Source of the DNA: Byssovorax sp.
GTDB lineage: Bacteria > Myxococcota_A > Polyangia > Polyangiales > Polyangiaceae
Length of the DNA: 36,021 bases
Reading direction: 5' to 3'
NCBI GenBank assembly: GCA_025362495.1
Contig: JANYGI010000112.1
Coordinates: forward strand, 1-36,021
Shown: positions 17,801 to 23,170 of the stretch, one piece after another
How the letters are laid out: each line of letters starts with the position of its first letter
How positions within the stretch are numbered: the first letter of the stretch is position 1
The notes under the pieces: generated by a model
The model's database searches: none
The model's input: the letters and a program-made list of their open reading frames with translations, nothing else
What the model was told of the DNA's origin: nothing
Translations under genes and position numbers: made by a program

Positions 17801-18168
17801 GCGAACGTCTCCACGTTGGCGCGCGCGACGCTGCCGCTGGCGAGGACCTCGCGCATGGCCCGGCGCGCGACCTCGAAGCTGAGCGCCTCGCCGAGGCGCA
17901 CGCCGGCGATCTTCGGCGGCGTGGTCCACCGGCCGCCGACGACGACGACGTCGACGCGACGGATCGGCTTGCCGATCAGGGCGCGGCTCGGCGGCTCCGT
18001 GAGCTCGGGCACCGCGCCGCCGAGCGCCGGCTCTTCGGGCGCGGCCATCGCGCGCTCGCCGGGCGAGGTGGGCGCGGTGGGCGGGCGATCGGCGCGCGCG
18101 AGCCGCGGTGCTCCGACCAGCGTCGCGACGACGGCGAGAGCGATCAGCGCAGCTCGGAAAGAGACCAT
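14863..18168 (-). CDS. Omp85-family outer-membrane protein (BamA/TamA type) with POTRA repeats
   Basis: A 1101-aa outer-membrane protein. A Sec signal peptide (residues 1-26, ending A-R-A) is followed by a periplasmic region with several POTRA-like repeats, seen as repeated patterns of short helices and strands such as VRDLYHSKGYLNAVI, IRVLDEYRLRGYAYADVVA, LRQKGFLRAEVH and YYGQHGFPFTGAEA. From about residue 740 comes the 16-strand-type barrel: LGFSTGEGVRFGVDFEGRN, LSQRINFTWDLRDNP and RGGDVMVNPRAELRVPL. The protein ends in F (FHFSIGLF), the usual barrel-assembly signal. The lid-loop motif VRGF is VRSF here. It is longer than E. coli BamA (810) or TamA (577). Cys pairs in the POTRA region and the barrel loops (VPGCTVCSPE) are unusual. 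Its likely partner is the TamB-like protein at 23167-27630, so a TamA role is favoured, but BamA is not excluded. Confidence 0.9.
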   Translation of the reverse strand: MVSFRAALIALAVVATLVGAPRLARADRPPTAPTSPGERAMAAPEEPALGGAVPELTEPPSRALIGKPIRRVDVVVVGGRWTTPPKIAGVRLGEALSFEVARRAMREVLASGSVARANVETFAEGDGAVLRVHVLPRRLIARIQVTGGALDTAATLEAAEVADGGEITAPLLGLIATRIRRYYGQHGFPFTGAEADTTDTDDPTAVVLSIRITPGLPQTLFQRVFVIDPRIDREVGDLKSKYRVTPGARLDEPTLADADREMTELLRQKGFLRAEVHHNITHIGGASTLEIQLDAGPRLVPSFDGNRAFDGDQLTEALGLEKAPDGRLAELIDRLRAFYVARGFFDAEVSGVERGAPADPVHYLVFTVRENRQVRVVKRVFPCLAKEASADDVGSEIDSFLDEELPGSETFSAGDPRMIARLLGPTSGTGGRGLPADLNPLVTYAPETYERALKHLRDLYHSKGYLNAVIGPLTPMRATCKRSSPANKCVPEPPPSDLHARCFKDSLGLPLPEPVIPESFTCRPDPAHGVECSPELTLRIPIALGPQMTLYDLAFEGNKSLTERDLGKIAALPLGSPLSNVDVESARIRVLDEYRLRGYAYADVVAALEPSPDRTRARVRFTVTERDRVVVEGIVVKGNKHTVTSVILRRVQLRRGGYYQQDLVRQSEERLATLGVFSSVSVALEDPEVPQKRKRVVITVAESNPFAIDSHLGFSTGEGVRFGVDFEGRNIGGLAINFGLHLQLGYLPDFLILDEGVRQNFGITRVPGCTVCSPELSILDRLERRNTISLTFPEIGLSPALSVSLDGIDIRHNQRDFGLSKDAVVPTLSYRPFRGLASQLSFSAERNDVTIFNRGALAILRAPEGLTLALSQRINFTWDLRDNPFNATRGALFSTSLEHVDAFPLVADNNLATDVSHFLRFTGRVAVYVSLPRKLVLAMSLAAGYNLQLVADSKTYPDRLFFLGGVDSVRSFLADSLVPQDVADKILDGDATRCTEPGFPPTTKHPLSICDVQIRGGDVMVNPRAELRVPLTETFQAGVFVDAGNLWSGSATVDILVLRYALGAGLRIATPIGPIALDYGINMNRRQWEDFGAFHFSIGLF

Positions 18169-18175
18169 CGCGCGA

Positions 18176-18250
18176 TCACGCCGGCCCGGCGTCGTCGAGC
18201 CGCGCGATGTCCTCGCTCTTGCCGATCACCACGAGGACATCGGCCCGTGC
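18176..18250 (-). pseudogene. TrkA-C-like C-terminal remnant
   Basis: Reading leftwards, the frame ending at the TGA 18176-18178 encodes ARADVLVVIGKSEDIARL, which matches the usual end of TrkA-C/RCK domains (G-D-x-L-V-V-x-G-x-x-E-x-I-x-x-L) from K+ transport or channel proteins. Third positions are almost all G/C in just this stretch. No upstream part of such a gene exists; it runs instead into the NYN head at 18226-18330 in another frame. The stop lies 7 nt before the Omp85 ATG, operon-like spacing, so the parent gene probably once preceded tamA. Confidence 0.5.
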
Positions 18251-18330
18251 GAGCGCTCGAAAAGCGAGGCGTGGATGTTCTCGAAATCCCAGTACACCCC
18301 GACCATGCTCGTGCCGTTTTCGGAGCCCAT
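18226..18330 (-). pseudogene. NYN-domain (LabA/DUF88-like) N-terminal remnant
   Basis: A 34-codon frame from the ATG at 18330 encodes MGSENGTSMVGVYWDFENIH then ASLFER before a premature TGA at 18226-18228. The core VGVYWDFENIHASL is the first strand and catalytic Asp of NYN/PIN-like ribonucleases, which normally run 200 aa or more. The frame has good codon bias up to about 18245, where it meets the TrkA-C-like tail in a different frame. The best explanation is a deletion that joined the start of an NYN gene to the end of a co-oriented RCK gene. This 304-bp gap (18169-18472) otherwise holds only the start region of the PhnD-like gene. Confidence 0.5.
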
Positions 18331-18472
18331 GCGCGCAGCGCATCATAGGTGGCGGGGCCGCAATGTCGACCGGCACGACGAGGCGCGCGCGGCGGTAGTG
18401 GTTCCCGCCACTCGAGCGCGCGTGCGTGGTAGGGTCGGCTCACGCGGGCGCTGGCCGTCCGCGTCCCAGCCC

Positions 18473-19282
18473 ATGAGCGACGCAACCATCCTCCTCGGCG
18501 CAGTCGCGCACGATCCGAAGGTCCTCCCGTACTGGGAGGCGATGCGCGAGTACCTCAAGGCGAACGGCGTCGGGATCGATTTTGCCCTGTATTCCAGCTA
18601 CGAACGCCAGGTCGAGGCCCTGCTCGGCGGGCACATCGATCTCGCGTGGAACGGCCCGCTCGCGCACGTTCGCGTCAAGCGCCGCGCCGAGGGGCGCCTC
18701 GTGCTCATCGCCCAGCGCGACGTCGATCGCGAGTTCACCACCAAGGTCCTCGTGCGGCGCAATGCGGGCATCGGCGCCCTCTCGGATCTCCACGGCAAGA
18801 CGCTGGCGATCGGCAGCAAAGACTCGGCGCAGGCCCGGATCCTCCCGCTGTTCTTCCTGAAGCGCGCCGGCGTCGACGCCGCGAAGATCACGCTGCTGCC
18901 CTTCGATCTCGACGCGGGCAAGCACGGCGATCCGCCGCAGAGCGAGCTCGACGTCCTCGCCGCCGTGCAAGACGGCCGCGCTCACGCCGGCGTGATCGGC
19001 GGCCTGGTCTTCGCGACCGAGCTCGCCGCGGGCCGCGTCGATCCGCACCGCGTCGAGACGCTCTGGACGACGCCCTCGTACGATCACCACGTGCTCGAGG
19101 CGCTCCCGAGCTTCCCCGAGGCCAAGGCCCTGGCGCTGCAGCGCGTGCTCCTCGATCTGCGATGGAACAACCCGAAGCACCGGCGCCTCCTCGAGATGGA
19201 GGGCGCGCGCCAGTGGATCGCCGCTCGCGAAGACGGCCACATGCACCTCGAGGCCGCCCTGGAAGATCAGCGCGGCTGGTAG
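18473..19282 (+). CDS. PhnD-like phosphate/phosphonate-binding family protein without signal peptide
   Basis: A 269-aa protein of the phosphate/phosphite/phosphonate periplasmic-binding family (PF12974-type). The usual features are present: MSDATILLGAVAHDPKVLPYW at the first strand (read as two parts), YSSYERQVEALLGGHIDLAWNGPLAH, LHGKTLAIGSKDSAQARILP, AGVIGGLVFA and LWTTPSYDHH. Members normally carry an export signal and work with PhnC/PhnE ABC components. Here the ATG at 18473 opens directly on the first strand, with no signal peptide and no transporter genes nearby, so the protein is predicted to stay in the cytoplasm. It may act as a sensor or scavenger of a small anion rather than as a transporter part (inference). 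Upstream in-frame codons exist but read through the antisense of the Omp85 gene. The GST gene starts 44 nt downstream, so they may be co-transcribed. Confidence 0.85.
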   Translation: MSDATILLGAVAHDPKVLPYWEAMREYLKANGVGIDFALYSSYERQVEALLGGHIDLAWNGPLAHVRVKRRAEGRLVLIAQRDVDREFTTKVLVRRNAGIGALSDLHGKTLAIGSKDSAQARILPLFFLKRAGVDAAKITLLPFDLDAGKHGDPPQSELDVLAAVQDGRAHAGVIGGLVFATELAAGRVDPHRVETLWTTPSYDHHVLEALPSFPEAKALALQRVLLDLRWNNPKHRRLLEMEGARQWIAAREDGHMHLEAALEDQRGW

Positions 19283-19326
19283 CGGAGGTCCTTGCCGTGC
19301 GCGAGGGTGGCACCCATCCTCCCGCG

Positions 19327-20025
19327 ATGATCGATCTCCATTACTGGCCCACGCCCAACGGGTGGAAAGTCTCGATACTGCTCGAAGAGACGGGGCTGCC
19401 TTACCGCCTCGTCCCCGTGAACATCGGCCGCGGGGAGCAGTTCAAGCCCGACTTCCTGGCGATCAGCCCCAACAACCGCATGCCGGCCATCGTCGACCAC
19501 GATCCTCCCGGCGGCGGGGAGCCGGTCTCGGTGTTCGAGTCGGGCGCGATCCTGGTCTATCTGGCCGAGAAGACGGGCCAGTTCCAGCCGAAGGACCTGC
19601 GTGGTCGCTTCGAGGTGCTGCAGTGGGTGATGTGGCAAATGGGCGGCCTCGGCCCGATGGCCGGGCAAGCGCACCACTTCCGCCAGTACGCGCCCGATCC
19701 GCTGCCGTACGCGATCGAGCGCTACACGAAGGAGGTCAATCGCCTCTACGGGGTGATGAACAAGCGCCTCGCCGATCGCGACTACCTCGCTGGTGAGTAC
19801 TCGATAGCCGACATGGCCGCCTGGCCGTGGGTCGTGCCGTGGAAGAACCAGGGCCAGCAGATCGAGGAGTTCCCGCACCTCGCCCGCTGGTTCGAGGCCG
19901 TGAAGGCCCGCCCCGCCGTGGACCGTGGCTTTGCCGTGGGCAAAGATCTCCGCAGCACCGCGCCGATGGACGACGAGGCCAAGAAGGTGCTCTTCGGCCA
20001 GACGGCGGCGAGCACGCAGAAGTAA
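19327..20025 (+). CDS. Glutathione S-transferase, YfcG/Nu-class-like
   Basis: A 232-aa cytoplasmic glutathione S-transferase. The thioredoxin-like N-terminal domain shows HYWPTPNGWKVSILLEETGL, in which T-P-N-G-x-K-V is the signature of the Nu-class (YfcG/YghU) enzymes, known for disulfide-bond oxidoreductase activity with glutathione using a Thr/Asn site rather than Tyr, Ser or Cys. NNRMPAIVDHD and VFESGAILVYLAEKTG (the cis-Pro and gamma-glutamyl-binding E-S motif) follow. The all-helical C-terminal domain carries EYSIADMAAWPWV with the conserved N-capping Asp. The protein probably reduces or conjugates small disulfides or peroxides. It lies 44 nt after the PhnD-like gene and ends 31 nt before a strong hairpin terminator. 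Confidence 0.95.
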   Translation: MIDLHYWPTPNGWKVSILLEETGLPYRLVPVNIGRGEQFKPDFLAISPNNRMPAIVDHDPPGGGEPVSVFESGAILVYLAEKTGQFQPKDLRGRFEVLQWVMWQMGGLGPMAGQAHHFRQYAPDPLPYAIERYTKEVNRLYGVMNKRLADRDYLAGEYSIADMAAWPWVVPWKNQGQQIEEFPHLARWFEAVKARPAVDRGFAVGKDLRSTAPMDDEAKKVLFGQTAASTQK

Positions 20026-20056
20026 CCGCGCTCCACAGCAGTATACGCGCGACAGA

Positions 20057-20097
20057 GCACCACGCCTGACGAGACTGGCTTTCTCGTCGCGTGGTGC
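20057..20097 (+). terminator. Strong hairpin terminator after the GST gene
   Basis: GCACCACGC (20057-20065), a CT bulge, and GACGAGA (20068-20074) pair with TCTCGTC (20082-20088) and GCGTGGTGC (20089-20097). This gives 16 base pairs with a 2-nt bulge and a 7-nt loop. It starts 31 nt past the GST stop codon. No T-run follows, as expected for this GC content. Confidence 0.7.
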
Positions 20098-20137
20098 ACG
20101 CGTCAGTGGACGGCTCGATTCGCTTCGTGCAGTGTGC

Positions 20138-20163
20138 CTTGCCCGCCTCCCTTCGCGGGCGAG
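20138..20163 (+). other. Hairpin in the 5' leader of the Cys-rich lipoprotein gene
   Basis: CTTGCCCGC (20138-20146) can pair with GCGGGCGAG (20155-20163) across an 8-nt loop, 9 bp with one G-U. It ends 23 nt before the ATG at 20187 and could influence translation, or mark an attenuator. No known riboswitch pattern is visible. Confidence 0.3.
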
Positions 20164-20186
20164 ATCACTCGAAAGGCTCATCCCCC

Positions 20187-20747
20187 ATGTCGCGCTCCGC
20201 GCTCCTGCTCCTCATCACCGCTCCGGCCGCGCTGCTCATGGCCTGCGGCTCCGATACCACCTCTGGCACCGCCGCCACCGGTGCCGGCGGATCGACCTCG
20301 GCCACGACGAGCACCACGACCTCCAGCGCCGCCACCGGAGTCGGCGGCTCGGCCTCGGCCACCACCGGCGCGGGCGGCAGCGCCTCCACCACGTCGAGCA
20401 GCGGCGGCACGACCAGCGCGACCGGCTCCACGGGCACCGGCGCGATGATGGGCGCCTGCACCAGCGCGGCGGATACGATGATCCTCATGTCGAAGGACAT
20501 CGGGAAAATCACCGGGGACTGCGCCTCGAGCAAGCTCGGTATGGAGCCGGGGACCAAGGACTGCATCAAGATGGGCACGGGCCTCTCGGACCCTTGCGTC
20601 ACCTGCTTCGACGACACCGTCGGCTGCGTCTTCAAGAACTGCCTCGGCGACTGCATCGGCGGCTCGGGCAGCCCGGCCTGCACCGCCTGCCGCGCCGCCA
20701 AGTGCGATCCCGCGTTCGTCGCCTGCAGCGGCCTTCCGGCGAACTGA
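20187..20747 (+). CDS. Cys-rich lipoprotein of unknown function
   Basis: A 186-aa predicted lipoprotein. The ATG at 20187 gives the signal MSRSALLLLITAPAALLMAC with lipobox L-L-M-A-C; earlier in-frame codons would place it after a charged stretch. The Cys is followed by about 70 residues made almost only of Ser, Thr, Gly and Ala, a flexible tether typical of myxobacterial surface lipoproteins. The C-terminal 95 residues hold twelve Cys, several in C-x2-C pairs (DPCVTC, PACTACRAAKC), so six disulfides or a metal/heme-binding module are possible; there is no CxxCH heme motif. No homologue family is recognised. It stands alone between two hairpins, so it is probably monocistronic. Confidence 0.8.
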   Translation: MSRSALLLLITAPAALLMACGSDTTSGTAATGAGGSTSATTSTTTSSAATGVGGSASATTGAGGSASTTSSSGGTTSATGSTGTGAMMGACTSAADTMILMSKDIGKITGDCASSKLGMEPGTKDCIKMGTGLSDPCVTCFDDTVGCVFKNCLGDCIGGSGSPACTACRAAKCDPAFVACSGLPAN

Positions 20748-20755
20748 TCGCGTCC

Positions 20756-20817
20756 AGCCACGGAGATACGGAGACACGGAGTCTCACTGGACTCCCTGTC
20801 TCCGTGGCTCCGTGGCT
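20756..20817. repeat. 28-bp inverted repeat of CACGGAG units, likely bidirectional terminator
   Basis: Left arm 20756-20783 and right arm 20790-20817 are inverted copies matching at 25 of 28 positions, with the 6-nt loop TCACTG. Each arm is itself built from three spaced CGGAG units (CCACGGAG, ATACGGAG, ACACGGAG). It lies exactly between the convergent lipoprotein and peroxidase genes. It would terminate transcription from both sides. The unit looks like the CACGGAG-type dispersed intergenic repeats seen in several GC-rich bacteria (recollection, not checked). Confidence 0.7.
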
Positions 20818-20847
20818 CGAGCCTCCTCGCCCGGGCCCCGCCTGCGC

Positions 20848-22029
20848 TCACGGCAGCTTCGGCGCCGTGCTCAGCTCTTCGAGCGGCAGGTCGGCCCCCT
20901 TCAAGGCCTTGATGAAGGCGACGATGTCTTCCACCTCGGCCGCGGTGAGGTCGGTCAGGGCATCCAGCCGCACATCATGGTTCGGGTCCAGCGCCCGGGT
21001 CGCCGCCGAGGTCTTGCGGGCGATCACCTTCGAGATGCTCACCTCCGAGCCGTCGTGCAGGTACGGGCTCGTCTGCGAGGCGGAGCGCAGCGTCGGCGTC
21101 AAGAACGCGCCGCGATCCTCCTCTTTCTGGGTCACGAGAAACCGCCCCTCGTCCGCGCGGATCCCGTTCGTACCCGGGGGAGACGTCGCGATGTTGTGGA
21201 ACTGGAAGTCGGAGAAGAGCGGCCCCGAGTGGCACGAGGCACACCCCGCCTTCCCGCGGAAGAGCGAGAGTCCGCGGATCGCGGCCTCGGTCATGGCGCC
21301 GTCGTCGCCCGCGTTCCACCGGTCGAAGGCCGAGTCGCGCGACACAGCGAGGCGAATGTAAACGGCCAGCGCCTTGCCCGCGAGGCGCCAGATCGCCTGG
21401 GCAGAGAGCCCCTGGATGTCCTCCCCGAACGCCGCCTGGAACAGAGGAACGTACCCCGGGATCTCCGTAGTGAGCTTCGCCTGGAGGGCGGTCTGGGCGC
21501 CGGGGACGTCAACCACGCTCACCTCTGCTGCCGGGTGCCCCGGGGCGAGGTTCATGTTGGCCTCGGCCAGCGGCAGCACCATCGCGTCGTAGAGATCGGT
21601 GAAGTGCGCGCCGTCCCAGCGCAGCATCGGCGCGTAGACGATGTTGAGCAGCGAGGGAGTGTTGCGGGGCAGCGTCGGCGAGATGCCCGGATAGGACCGG
21701 TCGGGCGCGTCCTTTGGCCCGCTCGACTGAAACTCGACCAGCGGGAAGTGGCAGTTTCCACAGACCGTCTTGCCGCTGCCGGAGAGCCGCGGATCCGCGA
21801 AGAGCGCCCGACCCAGCTCTTTTTTCTCGGTCGTCGCCGGGTTGTCGGCCCACCCGGGCAACCCCGGGACGGGGCCCGAATCGTCGACGCGCAGGCCCGT
21901 GTCGGGGTGGACCGGCCAGGCGTTCGAGGGGGCACCGCCGCCGGCGCCCGAGCCGCCCGCTCCGCCGCCGCCGCACGCCGCGAGGGCCAGGAGCGAGGAT
22001 ATCACACCACAGATGGTCTGGACGCGCAC
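20848..22029 (-). CDS. Di-heme cytochrome c peroxidase/MauG-family lipoprotein
   Basis: A 393-aa exported di-heme enzyme. The signal MRVQTICGVISSLLALAAC has a lipobox with Cys19, followed by a Gly-rich tether. Two c-type heme motifs are present, CGNCH (90-94) and CASCH (263-267), at the spacing of the bacterial CcpA/MauG superfamily, with LGRALFADPRLSGSGKTVC before heme 1 and YLHDGSE, a typical substrate-face motif, near the C-terminus. These enzymes reduce H2O2 or carry out high-valent oxidations of partner proteins in the envelope. The gene starts 7 nt after the stop of an upstream lipoprotein gene, so the pair forms one operon. In MbnH/MbnP and similar metal-handling pairs a di-heme enzyme oxidises its companion; a comparable role is possible here but not shown. 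Confidence 0.92.
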   Translation of the reverse strand: MRVQTICGVISSLLALAACGGGGAGGSGAGGGAPSNAWPVHPDTGLRVDDSGPVPGLPGWADNPATTEKKELGRALFADPRLSGSGKTVCGNCHFPLVEFQSSGPKDAPDRSYPGISPTLPRNTPSLLNIVYAPMLRWDGAHFTDLYDAMVLPLAEANMNLAPGHPAAEVSVVDVPGAQTALQAKLTTEIPGYVPLFQAAFGEDIQGLSAQAIWRLAGKALAVYIRLAVSRDSAFDRWNAGDDGAMTEAAIRGLSLFRGKAGCASCHSGPLFSDFQFHNIATSPPGTNGIRADEGRFLVTQKEEDRGAFLTPTLRSASQTSPYLHDGSEVSISKVIARKTSAATRALDPNHDVRLDALTDLTAAEVEDIVAFIKALKGADLPLEELSTAPKLP

Positions 22030-22036
22030 GGGGGCC

Positions 22037-22696
22037 TCAGGGAATCGCGAGCACGGTGTTCGTGAAGGCGGCGGTCACCTGATCACCGTTCTTGGTATCC
22101 GCCGGAGTGCGGTTTTCGATCGACACGGACGCGTCCGCGCCCTCGACGTTGAGGCGCAGTGTCCCGAGCGGGTTCTTCGGATCGCCGTCGTGAATGTCCT
22201 TGGTGCTGATGGTGAACGAGGCGATGTCGCCCCCCTTCGCCGCGGGCGCCGACTGGGGCTCTCCCGCCTTGATTTCTTCGGTGATCTTCGTCGACGTGTA
22301 GCAGACGAACACGATGTCGTAGGGGCCGTCCTCGTGAGAGCTCTTGGACGAGAACTTCACCACCATGTCGGCTGGCATCTCGCCCCATTCGTGGTCGAGG
22401 GGCGGATCGTTGCCCGGCGCGAAGCCCGCCGGGAACGTGGCGATCAGGTACGGCTTCCCCACGATGTCGGCGGCCGCCTGCTCGACGATGGTGTTGGACG
22501 GCGTCAAGAACGAGAGTTGCCCGGCCTTCGCCGTGAGCGCGACATTCATTCCCAGGGTGTGGCCTGTCATCGCGCCTCCTGTGGTGCTCCCGGTGGTGCT
22601 CCCGGTCGTGCCCCCCGTCGTGCTCACGGGCTCCGATCCTCCACACCCGACCAGCAAGACGGCGAGCGCGACCGCTCCGGCGTATCTCTTGAACAT
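22037..22696 (-). CDS. Lipoprotein partner of the di-heme peroxidase, unknown function
   Basis: A 219-aa lipoprotein. The ATG at 22696 is preceded by AAGGAAG at suitable spacing and gives the signal MFKRYAGAVALAVLLVGC with lipobox L-V-G-C. A TTGS repeat tether follows, encoded by four 12-bp tandem units, and then a beta-rich domain (HTLGMNVALTAKAGQLSF, GPYDIVFVCYTST, DIASFTISTKDIHDGD). There is only one Cys beyond the lipobox, so it is not the four-Cys metallo-mystery-pair type. Trp-Gly-E-M and HEWGEMPADM could form a metal- or oxidation-sensitive site. It is co-transcribed with the di-heme peroxidase 7 nt downstream, which suggests it is the substrate or binding partner. A sigma70-type promoter lies 79 nt upstream. 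Confidence 0.8.
   Translation of the reverse strand: MFKRYAGAVALAVLLVGCGGSEPVSTTGGTTGSTTGSTTGGAMTGHTLGMNVALTAKAGQLSFLTPSNTIVEQAAADIVGKPYLIATFPAGFAPGNDPPLDHEWGEMPADMVVKFSSKSSHEDGPYDIVFVCYTSTKITEEIKAGEPQSAPAAKGGDIASFTISTKDIHDGDPKNPLGTLRLNVEGADASVSIENRTPADTKNGDQVTAAFTNTVLAIP
22581..22628 (-). repeat. Four 12-bp tandem repeats encoding the lipoprotein tether
   Basis: Two perfect copies of GTGGTGCTCCCG (22581-22592, 22593-22604) are followed by two diverged copies (22605-22616, 22617-22628). On the coding strand they give repeated Gly-Ser-Thr-Thr just after the lipid-anchor Cys. The unit keeps the reading frame, so slippage would change tether length without breaking the gene. Confidence 0.8.
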
Positions 22697-22774
22697 GGGG
22701 ACTTCCTTGGCGATGAGGCGTGCGGGGCGGGGCAATGATCACCCCGGCGCGCGCCGATGGCGCGAGCCCGCAGC

Positions 22775-22803
22775 CGTGTATCGAGGGCGGCATCTGGTGT
22801 CAA
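22775..22803 (-). promoter_or_regulatory. Sigma70-type promoter for the lipoprotein/peroxidase operon
   Basis: On the minus strand a perfect -35 TTGACA (22803-22798) is followed after 17 nt by TACACG (22780-22775), a 3-of-6 match to the -10. It lies in the most AT-containing patch of the region. It would start transcription about 70 nt before the ATG at 22696. Confidence 0.45.
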
Positions 22804-22811
22804 CGCGAATA

Positions 22812-22854
22812 TTTCGTGTGCGAAACTTATCGGCGTGATCCGGCCTGAAGCCGG
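22812..22854 (-). terminator. Two small palindromes after the tamB-coupled remnant
   Basis: CCGGC-CTGAA-GCCGG (22840-22854) and TTTCG-TGTG-CGAAA (22812-22825) follow each other in the leftward direction, past the remnant stop at 22868. The first could end the tamB transcript; the second lies just upstream of the -35 of the next operon and could be an operator. Both stems are only 5 bp. Confidence 0.25.
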
Positions 22855-22867
22855 CGAGGTCGACGGT

Positions 22868-23170
22868 CTACAGCAGCGCTTCCACGACGGCGCACCACCC
22901 CGCGGCGAGATTGGCCTTCTCGTAGCCGCCTCCTCCGAGCACGAGGAGGCGGCCTCCCGCGTGACGATCGGCGATTGCGCGGAGCCGCGTGGTGGCCCTG
23001 GCGAGCGAGGCGGGCGTCAACTCGAGGTGGGCCAGCGGATCGCCGGCGAGGATCTTCGCCGTGGCGTCGAGCACCGCGCCGACGACGTGGGTGGCGGCGA
23101 TCTCCACGGTTCGCCGCGCGAACGTGGGCCCGTGATCGAGGGCGCCGACGCTGGCCGCGCAGAGGCTCAC
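22868..23170 (-). pseudogene. Chimeric ORF: unknown head fused to histone-deacetylase-family tail
   Basis: A 100-codon frame whose GTG overlaps the tamB stop in a GTGA. The last 60 residues match the end of histone-deacetylase/AcuC-type amidohydrolases: AGDPLAHLELTPASL, then LLVLGGGGYEKANLAAGW ending in VVEALL. Such enzymes are 300 aa or more, and the deacetylase core with its His and Asp zinc ligands is absent. The first about 40 residues (LDHGPTFARRTVEIAATHVV) do not look like the deacetylase and may be the head of the gene that once followed tamB. The frame is intact, so a small expressed protein is possible, but a deletion-fusion remnant is the simpler reading. Confidence 0.5.
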
